From an uncultured Eubacteriales bacterium (GTDB taxonomy: Bacteria > Bacillota > Clostridia > Oscillospirales > Oscillospiraceae): a stretch of 27,754 bases of DNA. Under the pieces are notes generated by a model. That model was not told the DNA's origin and searched no databases. It saw only the letters and a program-made list of their open reading frames with translations. Numbering within the stretch: position 1 is the stretch's first letter; each line of letters starts with the position of its first letter. The stretch covers positions 1-27,754 of the forward strand of contig URQY01000023.1 of NCBI GenBank assembly GCA_900550165.1, read 5' to 3'. The position numbers were made by a program, and so were the translations under genes. Of the stretch, positions 15,081-23,198 are shown in pieces.

Positions 15081-15092
15081 GGGCGACCGATG
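15077..15092 (+). other. Leader hairpin with GNRA tetraloop
   Basis: CATCGG (15077-15082) and CCGATG (15087-15092) pair perfectly around GCGA, a GNRA tetraloop. It falls in the 5' leader, 36 bases before the GTG start. Its CATC also belongs to the preceding palindrome, so the two structures exclude each other at that edge. Confidence 0.5.
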
Positions 15093-15128
15093 GCATCCTT
15101 TGGCAAGCAGTGAAAGGAGAAAACAGCA

Positions 15129-16964
15129 GTGTCAAGACTTGATATCATGACGCCCTCCCATTCGCAGACTGTCATCGACGGGCTGTACCGCGATGTGGAG
15201 CGGCGTATCGCCGCAAGCCCTCCGGGACTGTGCCCGGTGGACCTTGCCAAGAGCTTTCTGGACCTTTGCCACGCGCAGACCTGCGGCAAGTGCGTGCCCT
15301 GCCGCATCGGTCTCGGTCAGCTCTCCGAGCTGATGGAGCAGGTGCTCGAGGGCGAGGCCACGATGGAGACCATTTCGATCATTGAGCGCATGGCGCGCGT
15401 GATCGTCAACAGTGCCGACTGTGCCATCGGACGCGATGCGGCGCGTTTGGTGCTCGACGGCGTGCAGGGCTTCCGCGACGACTATGAGGAGCATATCCTG
15501 CGCCACCGCTGCCTCGGCGGGATGCGCGAGCCCGTGCCCTGTGTGGCGCTGTGTCCCGCGGGCGTGGATATCCCAGGCTATCTTGTGCTCATCAAGTATG
15601 GCCGCTACGCGGATGCCGTGCGCCTGATCCGCAAGGATAATCCCTTCCCCTCGGCCTGTGCGTATATCTGCGAGCATCCGTGCGAGGCGCGCTGCCGCAG
15701 AAACATGATCGATGACGCGGTCAACATCCGCGGCCTGAAGCGCTACGCGGTGGATAACGCGGGCTATGTGCCGCAGCCAGACTGCGCCGAGCCTACGGGC
15801 AAGAAGATCGCCGTCATCGGCGGCGGACCGAGCGGTCTTTCCGCGGCGTACTATCTGGCGCTGATGGGGCACAAGGTCACCGTGTATGAAAAGCGCGCGA
15901 AGCTCGGCGGAATGCTGCGCTACGGCATTCCCAACTACCGCCTGCCGCGCGAGGTGCTCGATGCGGAGATCGCCTCCATGCTGGCGCTCGGCATCGACGT
16001 GCACGTGAACGTCAACGTCGGCGACGACGTGACGTTCGACGAGCTGCGCCAGCAGAACGACGCGCTCTACATCGCGCTCGGCGCGCACACGGATAAGAAG
16101 ACCGGTATCGAGGGCGAGGACGCGGACGGCGTCATCTCCGCCGTCGAGATGCTGCGCGAGATCGGCGACGACCATATGCCCGATTTTCGCAATAAGGATA
16201 TTGTCGTCATCGGCGGCGGCAACGTCGCGATGGATGTTTGCCGCAGCGCGGTGAGACTGGGCGCGCGCAAGGTGAGCTGCGTCTACCGCCGCCGTCAGGA
16301 GGACATGACGGCGCTTGCTGAGGAAGTGGAGGGCGCTGTGGCCGAGGGCGTGGAGCTGGTGACGCTGCAGGCCCCCGTGCGCATCGAGACCGACGCGAGC
16401 GACCATGCCGTCGCGCTGTGGACGCAGCCGCAGATCATCGGCGAGATGGACAAAAAGGGCCGCCCCGCGCCGGAAAAGGCCAAGCGCAGCGAAAAGCGCA
16501 TCGCGGCGGACGTGGTCGTCGTCGCCATCGGTCAGGGCGTGGAGACCCACGGCTTTGAGCAGACGAAGATCGCCATCAAGCGCGGTGCGTTTGTCACCGA
16601 GGCCAGCGGCCAGATCGACAATATGGACGGCGTCTTTGCTGGCGGCGACTGCGTCACCGGCCCCGCGACCGTCATCCGCGCCATCGCAGCCGGCAAGGTC
16701 GCCGCAGCGAATATCGACGAATATCTTGGCTTCCACCATGAGATCGACCCCGGTGTGGTCGTGCCGACGCCGAGACTGAACAACAAGCCGCCGCACGGCC
16801 GCATCGACACCACCGAGCGCGAGGCGGGCGAGCGCAAGCACGACTTCAAGTGCATCGAGTGCGGCCTGACGGATGAAGAGGCCTACACCGAGGCGTCGCG
16901 CTGCCTGCGCTGCGACCACTTCGGCTACGGTATTTTCCGCGGAGGGAGGAAGGGCAAATGGTAA
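15129..16964 (+). CDS. Chimeric NuoF-FeS / GltD-like NAD(P)H flavoprotein, hydrogenase partner
   Basis: The 611-residue protein joins three modules. Residues 35-125 match the C-terminal 4Fe-4S domain of NuoF/HydB (CGKCVPCR, Cys52, 55, 58, and Cys98) without its FMN and NADH domain. Residues 135-210 are a GltD/NfnB-type double 4Fe-4S domain (Cys138, 142, 177, 181, 185, 189). Residues 226-535 are an FAD/NAD(P) oxidoreductase with GGGPSG (231-236), GGGNVAMD (362-369) followed by VYRRR, hinting at NADP, and GGDCVTGP (505-512). A C-terminal CIEC...CLRC (575-595) could hold another cluster. It likely moves electrons between NAD(P)H and the hydrogenase encoded next, which it overlaps by seven bases. 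Start is GTG 15129, nine bases after AGGAG. Confidence 0.85.
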   Translation: MSRLDIMTPSHSQTVIDGLYRDVERRIAASPPGLCPVDLAKSFLDLCHAQTCGKCVPCRIGLGQLSELMEQVLEGEATMETISIIERMARVIVNSADCAIGRDAARLVLDGVQGFRDDYEEHILRHRCLGGMREPVPCVALCPAGVDIPGYLVLIKYGRYADAVRLIRKDNPFPSACAYICEHPCEARCRRNMIDDAVNIRGLKRYAVDNAGYVPQPDCAEPTGKKIAVIGGGPSGLSAAYYLALMGHKVTVYEKRAKLGGMLRYGIPNYRLPREVLDAEIASMLALGIDVHVNVNVGDDVTFDELRQQNDALYIALGAHTDKKTGIEGEDADGVISAVEMLREIGDDHMPDFRNKDIVVIGGGNVAMDVCRSAVRLGARKVSCVYRRRQEDMTALAEEVEGAVAEGVELVTLQAPVRIETDASDHAVALWTQPQIIGEMDKKGRPAPEKAKRSEKRIAADVVVVAIGQGVETHGFEQTKIAIKRGAFVTEASGQIDNMDGVFAGGDCVTGPATVIRAIAAGKVAAANIDEYLGFHHEIDPGVVVPTPRLNNKPPHGRIDTTEREAGERKHDFKCIECGLTDEEAYTEASRCLRCDHFGYGIFRGGRKGKW

Positions 16965-18706
16965 AAACTGTTACGCTGACCATCGACCATAAGAGCGTCA
17001 CCGTGCCGGAGGATACGACCATTTTAGAGGCGGCGCGCAAGCTCAACATCCATATCCCCACGCTCTGCTACCTAAAGGATATCAATGAGATCGGCGCGTG
17101 CCGCATCTGCTGTGTGGAGGTCGAGGGCATGGCCCGTCTCGTCCCCGCGTGCGACAACGTGGTGGCGGACGGCATGGTCGTTTTCACCAACAGCGCCAAG
17201 GCGCGCGAGGCGCGCCGCATGAATCTGCGCCTGATCCTTTCGCATCACGATACCTCCTGCACCAACTGTACGCGGAGCGGCAACTGCACGCTCCAGCAGC
17301 TTGCCAACGACTTCAATATGCGCGGCACGCATTTCCCGAAGAAGCTGCGCCATGAGCCGGTGGATTGCTCCACGCCGCTCATCCGCGAAAACGACAAGTG
17401 CGTGCAGTGCCTGCGCTGCATTCAGGTGTGCGAAAGGGTGCAGAGCGTGAAGATCTGGGATCTGCTCGGCACGGGCTCGCGCACGGTCGTGGACGCATCC
17501 TACAACCGCCGCATTCAGGACACCGAATGCACCTACTGCGGCCAGTGCATCACCCACTGCCCGACGGCGGCGCTGCGCGAGCGCGACGACACGGGCCGCG
17601 TCTTCGACGCGATCGACGATCCGAACATCATCACCGTGGTGCAGGTCGCGCCTGCGGTGCGTGCGGCATGGGCCGAGCAGTTCGGACTTTCGAGCGATTT
17701 TGCAACGCCGGGGCGCATGGTCGCGGCGCTGCGGGAGCTTGGCTTCCACTATGTGTTCGACACGGACTTTGCCGCCGACCTCACCATCATGGAGGAAGGC
17801 AGCGAATTTATCGAGCGCTTTACCCACAAGGAACAGTATCAGTGGCCGATGTTCACGTCCTGCTGCCCCGGCTGGGTGCGCTTCCTCAAGTCGCAGTATC
17901 CCGAAATGACCGGCAATCTCTCCACGGCCAAGTCGCCCCAACAGATGTTCGGCGCGGTGGCGAAGAGCTACTTTGCCGAAAAGATCGGCATTGACCCCAA
18001 GCGCCTCTTTGTCGTTTCCATCATGCCGTGCGTGGCGAAAAAGAGCGAATGCGAGCTGCCGACGATGAGAAATGACGCGGGCGACCCGGACGTCGATGCG
18101 AGCATCACAACGCGCGAGCTCGGTATCATGCTGCGCGCAAACCATATCGAGCCGCAATACCTGCCGGAGGAGGAGTTCGACAGTCCGCTCGGCTCAGGCA
18201 CCGGCGCGGCGGTCGTCTTCGGTGCGACCGGCGGCGTGATGGATGCGGCGCTGCGCTCTGCGTACTTCCTCGTTACGGGCAAGAATCCCGACCCGGACGC
18301 CTTTACTGCTGTGCGCGGTATGGACGGGTGGAAGGAAGCGACGTTCAACATCCCCGGCGCGGGCGACGTGCGCGTCGCGGTCGTCAGCTCGCTCGGGAAA
18401 GCCCGCAAGCTCGTTGAGGCTGTCAAGCGCGGCGACGCAGCGTATGACTTTGTCGAGGTCATGGCCTGTCCCGGCGGCTGCGCGGGCGGCGGCGGCCAGC
18501 CCATCCACGATGGGGTGGAGCTCGCGGAGGACCGCGGCAGCGTTCTTTGGCAGCTCGATCAGAACGAGCTGCTGCGCTTCTCGCATGAGAATCCGGATGT
18601 CAAGGCACTCTATAAAGACTACCTTGGCGCGCCGCTCGGCGAAAAGTCGCATCATCTGCTGCACACTGACCACTTTGCCTGGGAAATGCCGCAGAAAATG
18701 GTATAA
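16958..18706 (+). CDS. hydA: [FeFe] hydrogenase, CpI-like modular catalytic subunit
   Basis: The 582-residue length matches Clostridium CpI (574). In order: a 2Fe-2S domain (Cys37, 48, 51, 65), the His-Cys 4Fe-4S site (HxxxC, His97, Cys101, 104, 110), two ferredoxin clusters (CVQCLRCIQVC from 148; CTYCGQCITHCP from 191), and the H-cluster domain with TSCCPGW (Cys302 proton-transfer, Cys303 ligand), MPCVAKKSE (Cys358) and ACPGGCAGGGGQP (Cys504, Cys508). All H-cluster ligands are present, so it should make or oxidise H2 once loaded by HydE, HydF and HydG, which are not in this window. GGAGGGAGG precedes ATG 16958, which overlaps the flavoprotein stop. A strong terminator follows. Confidence 0.95.
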   Translation: MVKTVTLTIDHKSVTVPEDTTILEAARKLNIHIPTLCYLKDINEIGACRICCVEVEGMARLVPACDNVVADGMVVFTNSAKAREARRMNLRLILSHHDTSCTNCTRSGNCTLQQLANDFNMRGTHFPKKLRHEPVDCSTPLIRENDKCVQCLRCIQVCERVQSVKIWDLLGTGSRTVVDASYNRRIQDTECTYCGQCITHCPTAALRERDDTGRVFDAIDDPNIITVVQVAPAVRAAWAEQFGLSSDFATPGRMVAALRELGFHYVFDTDFAADLTIMEEGSEFIERFTHKEQYQWPMFTSCCPGWVRFLKSQYPEMTGNLSTAKSPQQMFGAVAKSYFAEKIGIDPKRLFVVSIMPCVAKKSECELPTMRNDAGDPDVDASITTRELGIMLRANHIEPQYLPEEEFDSPLGSGTGAAVVFGATGGVMDAALRSAYFLVTGKNPDPDAFTAVRGMDGWKEATFNIPGAGDVRVAVVSSLGKARKLVEAVKRGDAAYDFVEVMACPGGCAGGGGQPIHDGVELAEDRGSVLWQLDQNELLRFSHENPDVKALYKDYLGAPLGEKSHHLLHTDHFAWEMPQKMV

Positions 18707-18713
18707 CAAACAC

Positions 18714-18750
18714 AAAAAGCCCCCGTATGAAAATCATACGGGGGCTTTTT
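18714..18750. terminator. Bidirectional terminator after the hydrogenase operon
   Basis: Arms 18714-18730 and 18734-18750 form a perfect 17-bp stem with AAA loop, with A- and T-runs at its ends. It also serves the converging RqcH gene ending at 18800. Confidence 0.95.
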
Positions 18751-18799
18751 ACGTGCTACGGGGAAGGGCTGCCGTGTCCGCGGGCGGCGCGGCGGCAGA

Positions 18800-20545
18800 T
18801 CACTTGATCGAAAGCTTTTTGACCGGCGCTTCCTCGGGCGTAACGTAGAGCGTGCGGTAATTGTCATAGGTCACCATGCCGGGGCGCGCGCCCGCGGGCT
18901 TTTTGACGAATTTCACGGGGCAGTAGTCGACGGGTACGCCGCTGCTCTCCTTCGCCTGCGAGAAGTAGGCCGCGAGCATCGCCGCCTCGCGAAGATCTTC
19001 GCCACTCGGCGTCAGCCCCGCGCAGCGCAGGATGACGTGTGAGCCGTGAATGTGCTGGGTATGGAACCAGTAGTCGCGCTTGTCGGCCTTTTTCGTGAGC
19101 TGATCGTTCTGCACGTTGCTGCGTCCGACGAGGACTTCAAGCCCCCCGGAGGTTTGGAACGTGCGCGGCGCGAAGGAGCGCTTCTGCTCTTTTTTGCCGG
19201 AGGATTTTTTGAGATAGTTCGTCTCCTGCAATTCGCGGCGGATCTCATGGAATTCCTGCTCGGTCTCCGCCTGCGAAAGCTCCTGCAGGACGCTTTCTAA
19301 GTATGCGCGCTCATTTTCCGCCTTTTCGATCTGCTCGCGCAGGTGGAATTCGGCAGTTTTGAGCTTGTTGTACTGCTTGTAGTTCTTCGCGGCGTTCTGC
19401 TGGGGGGTGAGCAGCGGGTCGAGCGGGATATTGATGAGCGGGCAGCCATCCTCATAATAGTTTTCGGCTTGCAGGACGCGTTCTCCGCCCTTCATGCGGT
19501 AGAGATTTGCCGTGATGAGGTCGCCGCGCAGACGGAATTCGTCGCGCTTCTGCGTCGCGGCGTAGTCGCGCTTCAGATTCTCGCTCTTTCGCGCCATGCG
19601 ATCGCGTGCGACGGTCACTGCGTGCGTCAGCTCGCGCCCGCGGCGGGCGGAGAGCTCCTGCCGCTCGCGCGCGTCGTAGAACTCATCGAGCATTTGCGAG
19701 AAGCTCTCGCGCGTTTCTGACTGCGTCTCCGCGCCGTACTGCGCGATGGCACGATAGGTGAAATCCACGGGCTTGCCATCGCGGTAGAGGATGACGGGCA
19801 TATAGTTATCTTCCTTTACAGCGTTGGCTGTATCGGAAAATTCCTGCACCAGCGCCCCGCGCTGCGCATCGTTCAGCGCGCCGAAGCGCACGTCGGTCTC
19901 ATGTCCCGCGCGGAAAGCGAATTCACGCGCGATCAGCGGCGAAATGCCGGTGTAATGGTCGAGCACCCACTTGTCGACGGCCTGCTCCGTATCGCCGCCG
20001 CGCTGCGCGAGGGCAAGGGAAGCCTCCTCCTGCGATAGGAGCGAGAGCTTGTCGAGCGGCGTCGGCAGATGGTAGAAAAGACCGGGCAGCAGCTGGCGCG
20101 CGGCCGAAAGGTCCGCGTCCACGCGGCGCAGGCAGTCGACGATGCGCCCCTGCGCGTCGAGCAGCACAAGATTCGACCGCCGGCCCATGCACTCGAGCAC
20201 GAGCTGCTTTTGGCTCATCTCTCCGAATTCGTCCGTGCACTGGAGCGTCAGGATCACCATGCGCTCGAGGTCCGGCTGCTCGATAGACAGCACACGCGCG
20301 CCGACTAAGTGCTTGCGCAGCAGCATACAGAACATCGGCGGCTGGGCGGGATTGTCGCGCAGGATGCCTGTGAGCTGGATGCGCGGCTGATTCGCGCCCG
20401 CATTGAGCAGCAGCCGCAGGTTGCCGCGCAGCAGCAGAACGATCTGGTCGCGCGCAGGCTGCTGCACCTTGTCGATGCGCGCGCCGATGAGCTGAGGTCT
20501 CAGCTCGTGTAACACTGCCCGCAGGCAGATCGCGTCAAGTGGCAT
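18800..20545 (-). CDS. rqcH: NFACT family protein, RqcH-like ribosome quality control factor
   Basis: The 581-residue protein has the NFACT-N domain (starting MPLDAICLRAVLHEL, with RQPxIQLT-like NQPRIQLTG near 52), a coiled-coil middle (about 290-440, rich in Glu/Lys and Gln) and the NFACT-R domain (about 455-565) with DYWFHTQHIHGSHVIL and TYDNYRTLYVTP, both diagnostic. RqcH binds split 50S subunits and adds alanine tails to stalled peptides; older names are FbpA or fibronectin-binding protein. At the Asp-Arg pair important in Bacillus RqcH this protein has Glu94-Arg95. ATG 20545 overlaps the upstream Mini-III gene by 11 bases. Confidence 0.92.
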   Translation of the reverse strand: MPLDAICLRAVLHELRPQLIGARIDKVQQPARDQIVLLLRGNLRLLLNAGANQPRIQLTGILRDNPAQPPMFCMLLRKHLVGARVLSIEQPDLERMVILTLQCTDEFGEMSQKQLVLECMGRRSNLVLLDAQGRIVDCLRRVDADLSAARQLLPGLFYHLPTPLDKLSLLSQEEASLALAQRGGDTEQAVDKWVLDHYTGISPLIAREFAFRAGHETDVRFGALNDAQRGALVQEFSDTANAVKEDNYMPVILYRDGKPVDFTYRAIAQYGAETQSETRESFSQMLDEFYDARERQELSARRGRELTHAVTVARDRMARKSENLKRDYAATQKRDEFRLRGDLITANLYRMKGGERVLQAENYYEDGCPLINIPLDPLLTPQQNAAKNYKQYNKLKTAEFHLREQIEKAENERAYLESVLQELSQAETEQEFHEIRRELQETNYLKKSSGKKEQKRSFAPRTFQTSGGLEVLVGRSNVQNDQLTKKADKRDYWFHTQHIHGSHVILRCAGLTPSGEDLREAAMLAAYFSQAKESSGVPVDYCPVKFVKKPAGARPGMVTYDNYRTLYVTPEEAPVKKLSIK

Positions 20546-20948
20546 TGTCGTCCTCCATCATCAGGTTAAAGAGCTCGTTGATGCGCGCGTGGTCGCCGCG
20601 CAGATACAGCCAGCCGAAGAGCGCCTCGAGTCCTGTGGCCTTCTGATAGTCCGCGCGCTCGGCGTGGTGGGGAATAGAATGGACATTTGCATTGCGTCCG
20701 CGGCGGAACACAGAGGCCTCTTCCTCCGTCAAAAGGGGAAGAAGCTTTTCCGCAAAGCGCGCCTGCCGCGGCGCGCAGACGAGCTCCACCGTCGCGCGGT
20801 GAAGACCCTTGCCCGTCGCCTTGCCGTGCACGCACAGGTAGGTGCGCACGAGCAGCTCGTACACCGCGTCGCCCAGGTGGGCAAGGCCGATGGAGCTGAT
20901 GGCACGGATGGCGTCGTCATTCATTTTGGCTTGCGTATAATCGTACAT
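20535..20948 (-). CDS. mrnC: Mini-ribonuclease III (23S rRNA maturation)
   Basis: The 137-residue protein is a stand-alone RNase III catalytic domain without a dsRNA-binding domain. LAHLGDAVYELLVRTYL (catalytic Asp27 region) and the C-terminal EALFGWLYL, which carries the second acidic site, are Mini-III signatures, as is FRRGRNANVHSIPHHA. It trims 23S rRNA precursor ends in Firmicutes. ATG 20948 has GGGAG five bases upstream; an in-frame TTG at 20960 overlaps that site and is rejected. It is translationally coupled to rqcH, putting rRNA maturation and ribosome rescue in one transcript. Confidence 0.92.
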   Translation of the reverse strand: MYDYTQAKMNDDAIRAISSIGLAHLGDAVYELLVRTYLCVHGKATGKGLHRATVELVCAPRQARFAEKLLPLLTEEEASVFRRGRNANVHSIPHHAERADYQKATGLEALFGWLYLRGDHARINELFNLMMEDDNAT

Positions 20949-20977
20949 AAAAACTCCCAAAGCTTAAAAGTACATTT

Positions 20978-21006
20978 ATTTTATAACCTTGGCGGAATTC
21001 TGTCAA
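20978..21006 (-). promoter_or_regulatory. Promoter of the mrnC-rqcH operon
   Basis: On the minus strand a perfect TTGACA (21001-21006) and TAAAAT (20978-20983) are 17 bases apart, with the start near 20971, some 23 bases before ATG 20948. Confidence 0.75.
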
Positions 21007-21036
21007 TCGGAGAGCGCTGCGGCGCGCGAAAAGCCG

Positions 21037-21064
21037 TTGCGCTTTTGCGGATATCCGTTATAAT
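21037..21064 (+). promoter_or_regulatory. Promoter of the lipoprotein gene
   Basis: A perfect TATAAT (21059-21064) lies 16 bases after TTGCGC (21037-21042), a partial -35. It is divergent from, and does not overlap, the mrnC promoter. Confidence 0.6.
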
Positions 21065-21102
21065 GGCAGAAAGGATAAATTTTGCATCGAGAGAGGACCT
21101 TT

Positions 21103-22626
21103 ATGAAAAGAATGATTTCCGCGCTGCTGGCGGCACTTTTGCTTCTGAGCCTTGCCGCCTGCGGCGAAAAGGAGCCGGACGATACCCCGTCCGGCTACGA
21201 TGATTCGCTTATTTCCGAGCTTTACAGCGAAGAGGGCGAGTACACGGACGCCGAGAACAACACGATTTCCTACTGCTATCATGTGCCGCAGATCGTGTCG
21301 GAAACGGCGGTCGCCGCCGCGCTGAACGCCGAGATCGCCGACAAATTCGGCACGCTCGTGCAGGAGCAGAAAAGCATGATGGCAGGCCGCGTTTCGCTCA
21401 CGTGCCTTTCGGTCACGTGGAAGAGCTATTGGAACGACAGCCTCCTCTGTCTTGTGCTCACGAGCGAGATGGACGGCGATTTAACCGACTATGCCGTCTA
21501 CAGCTACGACTTTTTCGGCGGCAAACGCCTGACGAGCGAGGACCTGCTCGCGCGCGAGGGATTATCGACGCAGGAGTTTGTCATGGCGGCGCGGCGCACC
21601 GCGGCGAACTACTTTGACGGCTTGTACCGCGATGCGCTCAGCGGCAGCATGGGCAGCGCGGATTTCATCGCATCCTACGCCGAGCGCCGCGCGTGGACGC
21701 TCTCGGATGAGAACATCAATGCGGAAATGCGGCTCTATCTGGACGGCGGCGCGCTGCATATGATCGTGCCCGTCGGCTCATTTGCGGGGGCGGCAAGCTA
21801 TGACGCGGATATCGCGGTTGACCTTTCCGCGCGGGAAACGGTCGAAAGGACGGCGCAGGACAGCTTTGTCAAGGCAAGGCTCTCGGGCGGCAGCCTGACC
21901 GTCAGCTTTGAAAAGACGGCGGACTCGGCCTGGTACGCGGAGAATTTCCGCTTCGACTATGAGACGGTCTATCCCGTCGCGGGCCTGTATTCCGATTATA
22001 CGGATGTGTTCGTCGGCTCGGTGGGGCAGGGATACTTTCCGTATGTCTTCCTGCTGACGAAGGAGGGCGCGGTCGAGTATGTGAACCTGCTGGAGGGGGT
22101 GACGGCGGGCTTCCTCTGCGACGGCGGGCCGCTCGGCGGCGTGAAGGATATCGTCACGTTCGAGTCCGGCACGGTCGAGGAGGAGTATGGCACGTATCAG
22201 ACGGTGTTTGCCGTCGACGTATCGGGAGAGAAGCACGACCTCTCCGGTCCTGTGAGCGACGCGGACTATACGATCCCGTCGGAATTTCTGGGCGAATGGA
22301 CAGCGACCGTCACGCACGATACGGCCGAGCAGGGCAGCTACGACAGCGATTATATCCTGACGCTCTCCGACGGCGGCGGACTCACCGTGCAGGATATCAA
22401 CAGCGAGGTGGGGCTGTACTTTGAGTACACCGGACAGCTCAATTACCTCGGCACGAACGGCGAGGGGATGGTCTTCGGCTATCACTTGAACGAACGCGCG
22501 GGCACGGTGCGCTGCGGCGCGTTCACGCTGCTGCGCGGCGAGGACGGGCTGCACGTCAAATCCGTTGCGGGCGAAAACTTCTTCGACGCGCCCAGCGGTC
22601 GTGCAACGGTGTTTTCAAGGGGATAA
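21103..22626 (+). CDS. Predicted lipoprotein of unknown function
   Basis: The 507-residue product has a lipoprotein signal: MKRMISALLAALLLLSLAAC, with lipobox LAAC and lipidated Cys20, so it is anchored outside the membrane. The mature part has a region (about 40-250) that alternates strand and helix, with EDLLAREGL-like and FVMAARRTAANYF stretches reminiscent of DUF3298/RsiV-type extracellular domains, then a beta-rich C-terminal half ending in a lipocalin- or META-like segment (EFLGEWTATV onward). These comparisons are weak. GAGAGGA precedes ATG 21103; a TTG at 21082 is rejected because it lies upstream of that site and adds charged residues before the signal peptide. It is monocistronic. 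Confidence 0.8.
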   Translation: MKRMISALLAALLLLSLAACGEKEPDDTPSGYDDSLISELYSEEGEYTDAENNTISYCYHVPQIVSETAVAAALNAEIADKFGTLVQEQKSMMAGRVSLTCLSVTWKSYWNDSLLCLVLTSEMDGDLTDYAVYSYDFFGGKRLTSEDLLAREGLSTQEFVMAARRTAANYFDGLYRDALSGSMGSADFIASYAERRAWTLSDENINAEMRLYLDGGALHMIVPVGSFAGAASYDADIAVDLSARETVERTAQDSFVKARLSGGSLTVSFEKTADSAWYAENFRFDYETVYPVAGLYSDYTDVFVGSVGQGYFPYVFLLTKEGAVEYVNLLEGVTAGFLCDGGPLGGVKDIVTFESGTVEEEYGTYQTVFAVDVSGEKHDLSGPVSDADYTIPSEFLGEWTATVTHDTAEQGSYDSDYILTLSDGGGLTVQDINSEVGLYFEYTGQLNYLGTNGEGMVFGYHLNERAGTVRCGAFTLLRGEDGLHVKSVAGENFFDAPSGRATVFSRG

Positions 22627-22636
22627 TGCCGGAGAA

Positions 22637-22674
22637 AAAGGGGAGGGCGCGGACCTTGTCTGCGCCCTCTCCTT
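22637..22674 (+). terminator. Rho-independent terminator after the lipoprotein gene
   Basis: Arms 22637-22654 and 22658-22674 pair over about 17 bp, with two G-U pairs and a short loop, ending in CCTTTAT. It lies 11 bases after the stop. Confidence 0.82.
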
Positions 22675-22736
22675 TATGATAAAAACAAGCCTTCTCAAAA
22701 ACTTTCAGATAAAATCAAAATTTATCAAAAAAAGGC

Positions 22737-22765
22737 TTGACAGTTTTGCTGCTGCGTGCTATATT
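22737..22765 (+). promoter_or_regulatory. Promoter of tRNA-Ala
   Basis: A perfect TTGACA (22737-22742) and TATATT (22760-22765) are 17 bases apart, with a start near 22772, 37 bases before the tRNA. The region upstream is AT-rich, like an UP element. Confidence 0.85.
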
Positions 22766-22808
22766 ATCACTTGTTCCGAGCCGAACGGAACGAAAAACAA
22801 AACGGCAT

Positions 22809-22884
22809 GGGGGTATAGCTCAGCTGGGAGAGCGCTTGACTGGCAGTCAAGAGGTCAGCGGTTCGATCCCGCTTATCTCCACCA
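22809..22884 (+). tRNA. tRNA-Ala (anticodon GGC)
   Basis: The 76-nt gene folds as a standard cloverleaf. Acceptor GGGGGTA pairs with TATCTCC and contains the G3-U70 pair that defines alanine tRNAs. The anticodon arm CTTGA-CTGGCAG-TCAAG places GGC at positions 34-36, reading GCC codons. The T arm has GGTTCGATCCC. The 3' CCA is encoded (22882-22884). A promoter lies upstream and a terminator begins at the next base, so it is a single tRNA unit. Confidence 0.97.
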
Positions 22885-22924
22885 AAAAGCATCAAAGCCA
22901 TATGGCTTTGATGCTTTTCTTTTT
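22885..22924. terminator. Terminator directly after tRNA-Ala
   Basis: A perfect inverted repeat of 17 bases per arm (22885-22901 and 22902-22918) with CATATG at its centre is followed by CTTTTT. It begins at the first base after CCA. The A-rich left end makes it usable on the minus strand too, for the short ORF ending at 22985. Confidence 0.93.
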
Positions 22925-22984
22925 CGATAGGAGCTTTTGCGCAAAGGACTGTCGAGCGGTGGAGAGCTGCGGCCATGGCCCGCT

Positions 22985-23197
22985 CTATTTTCCGCCCATC
23001 AGCAGCGCCAAGAGCTCTGCGAGCTTTGACTTGATCACGACGTCGCCGCCGGTGCTACTGTGCGTCAGAATGCCGTCGCACAGCGGCGAAAAGGCTGCAC
23101 TCCACCACAGCATGGTGTTCTGCCCGCGCGATGCGCAGTAAAGCAGCATGACCGCAAGGCCGATGGCAAGGGAAAGCTCTAATTTCATCCGTTTCAT
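22985..23197 (-). CDS. Short membrane-anchored ORF resembling the ends of SpoIIR
   Basis: From ATG 23197 the product has 70 residues: a basic start (MKRMKLE), a hydrophobic helix (LSLAIGLAVMLLYCA), then QNTMLWWSAAFSPLCDGI and a C-terminal VIKSKLAELLALL. SpoIIR, often encoded next to ispE in Clostridia, starts with such a helix and near its end carries a NWWCVLFPPLC-type motif and a short amphipathic helix. The LWWSAAFSPLC match suggests a SpoIIR that has lost its central 130 or so residues. No ribosome binding site is visible, and the start codon abuts the T-run of the ispE terminator; an earlier ATG at 23212 lies inside that hairpin. It may be a pseudogene or not translated. Confidence 0.4.
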   Translation of the reverse strand: MKRMKLELSLAIGLAVMLLYCASRGQNTMLWWSAAFSPLCDGILTHSSTGGDVVIKSKLAELLALLMGGK

Positions 23198-23198
23198 G

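Noticed and set aside
15132..16919. A 595-residue open frame on the minus strand opposite the flavoprotein
   Set aside because: It is the antisense shadow of a GC-rich gene, rich in His, Ala, Asp and Val with no recognisable motif, and it has no promoter or ribosome binding site.
22809..22924. tRNA-Ala 3' end as an integration (att) site
   Set aside because: No integrase gene and no second copy of the tRNA end was seen; the repeat after it is a terminator.
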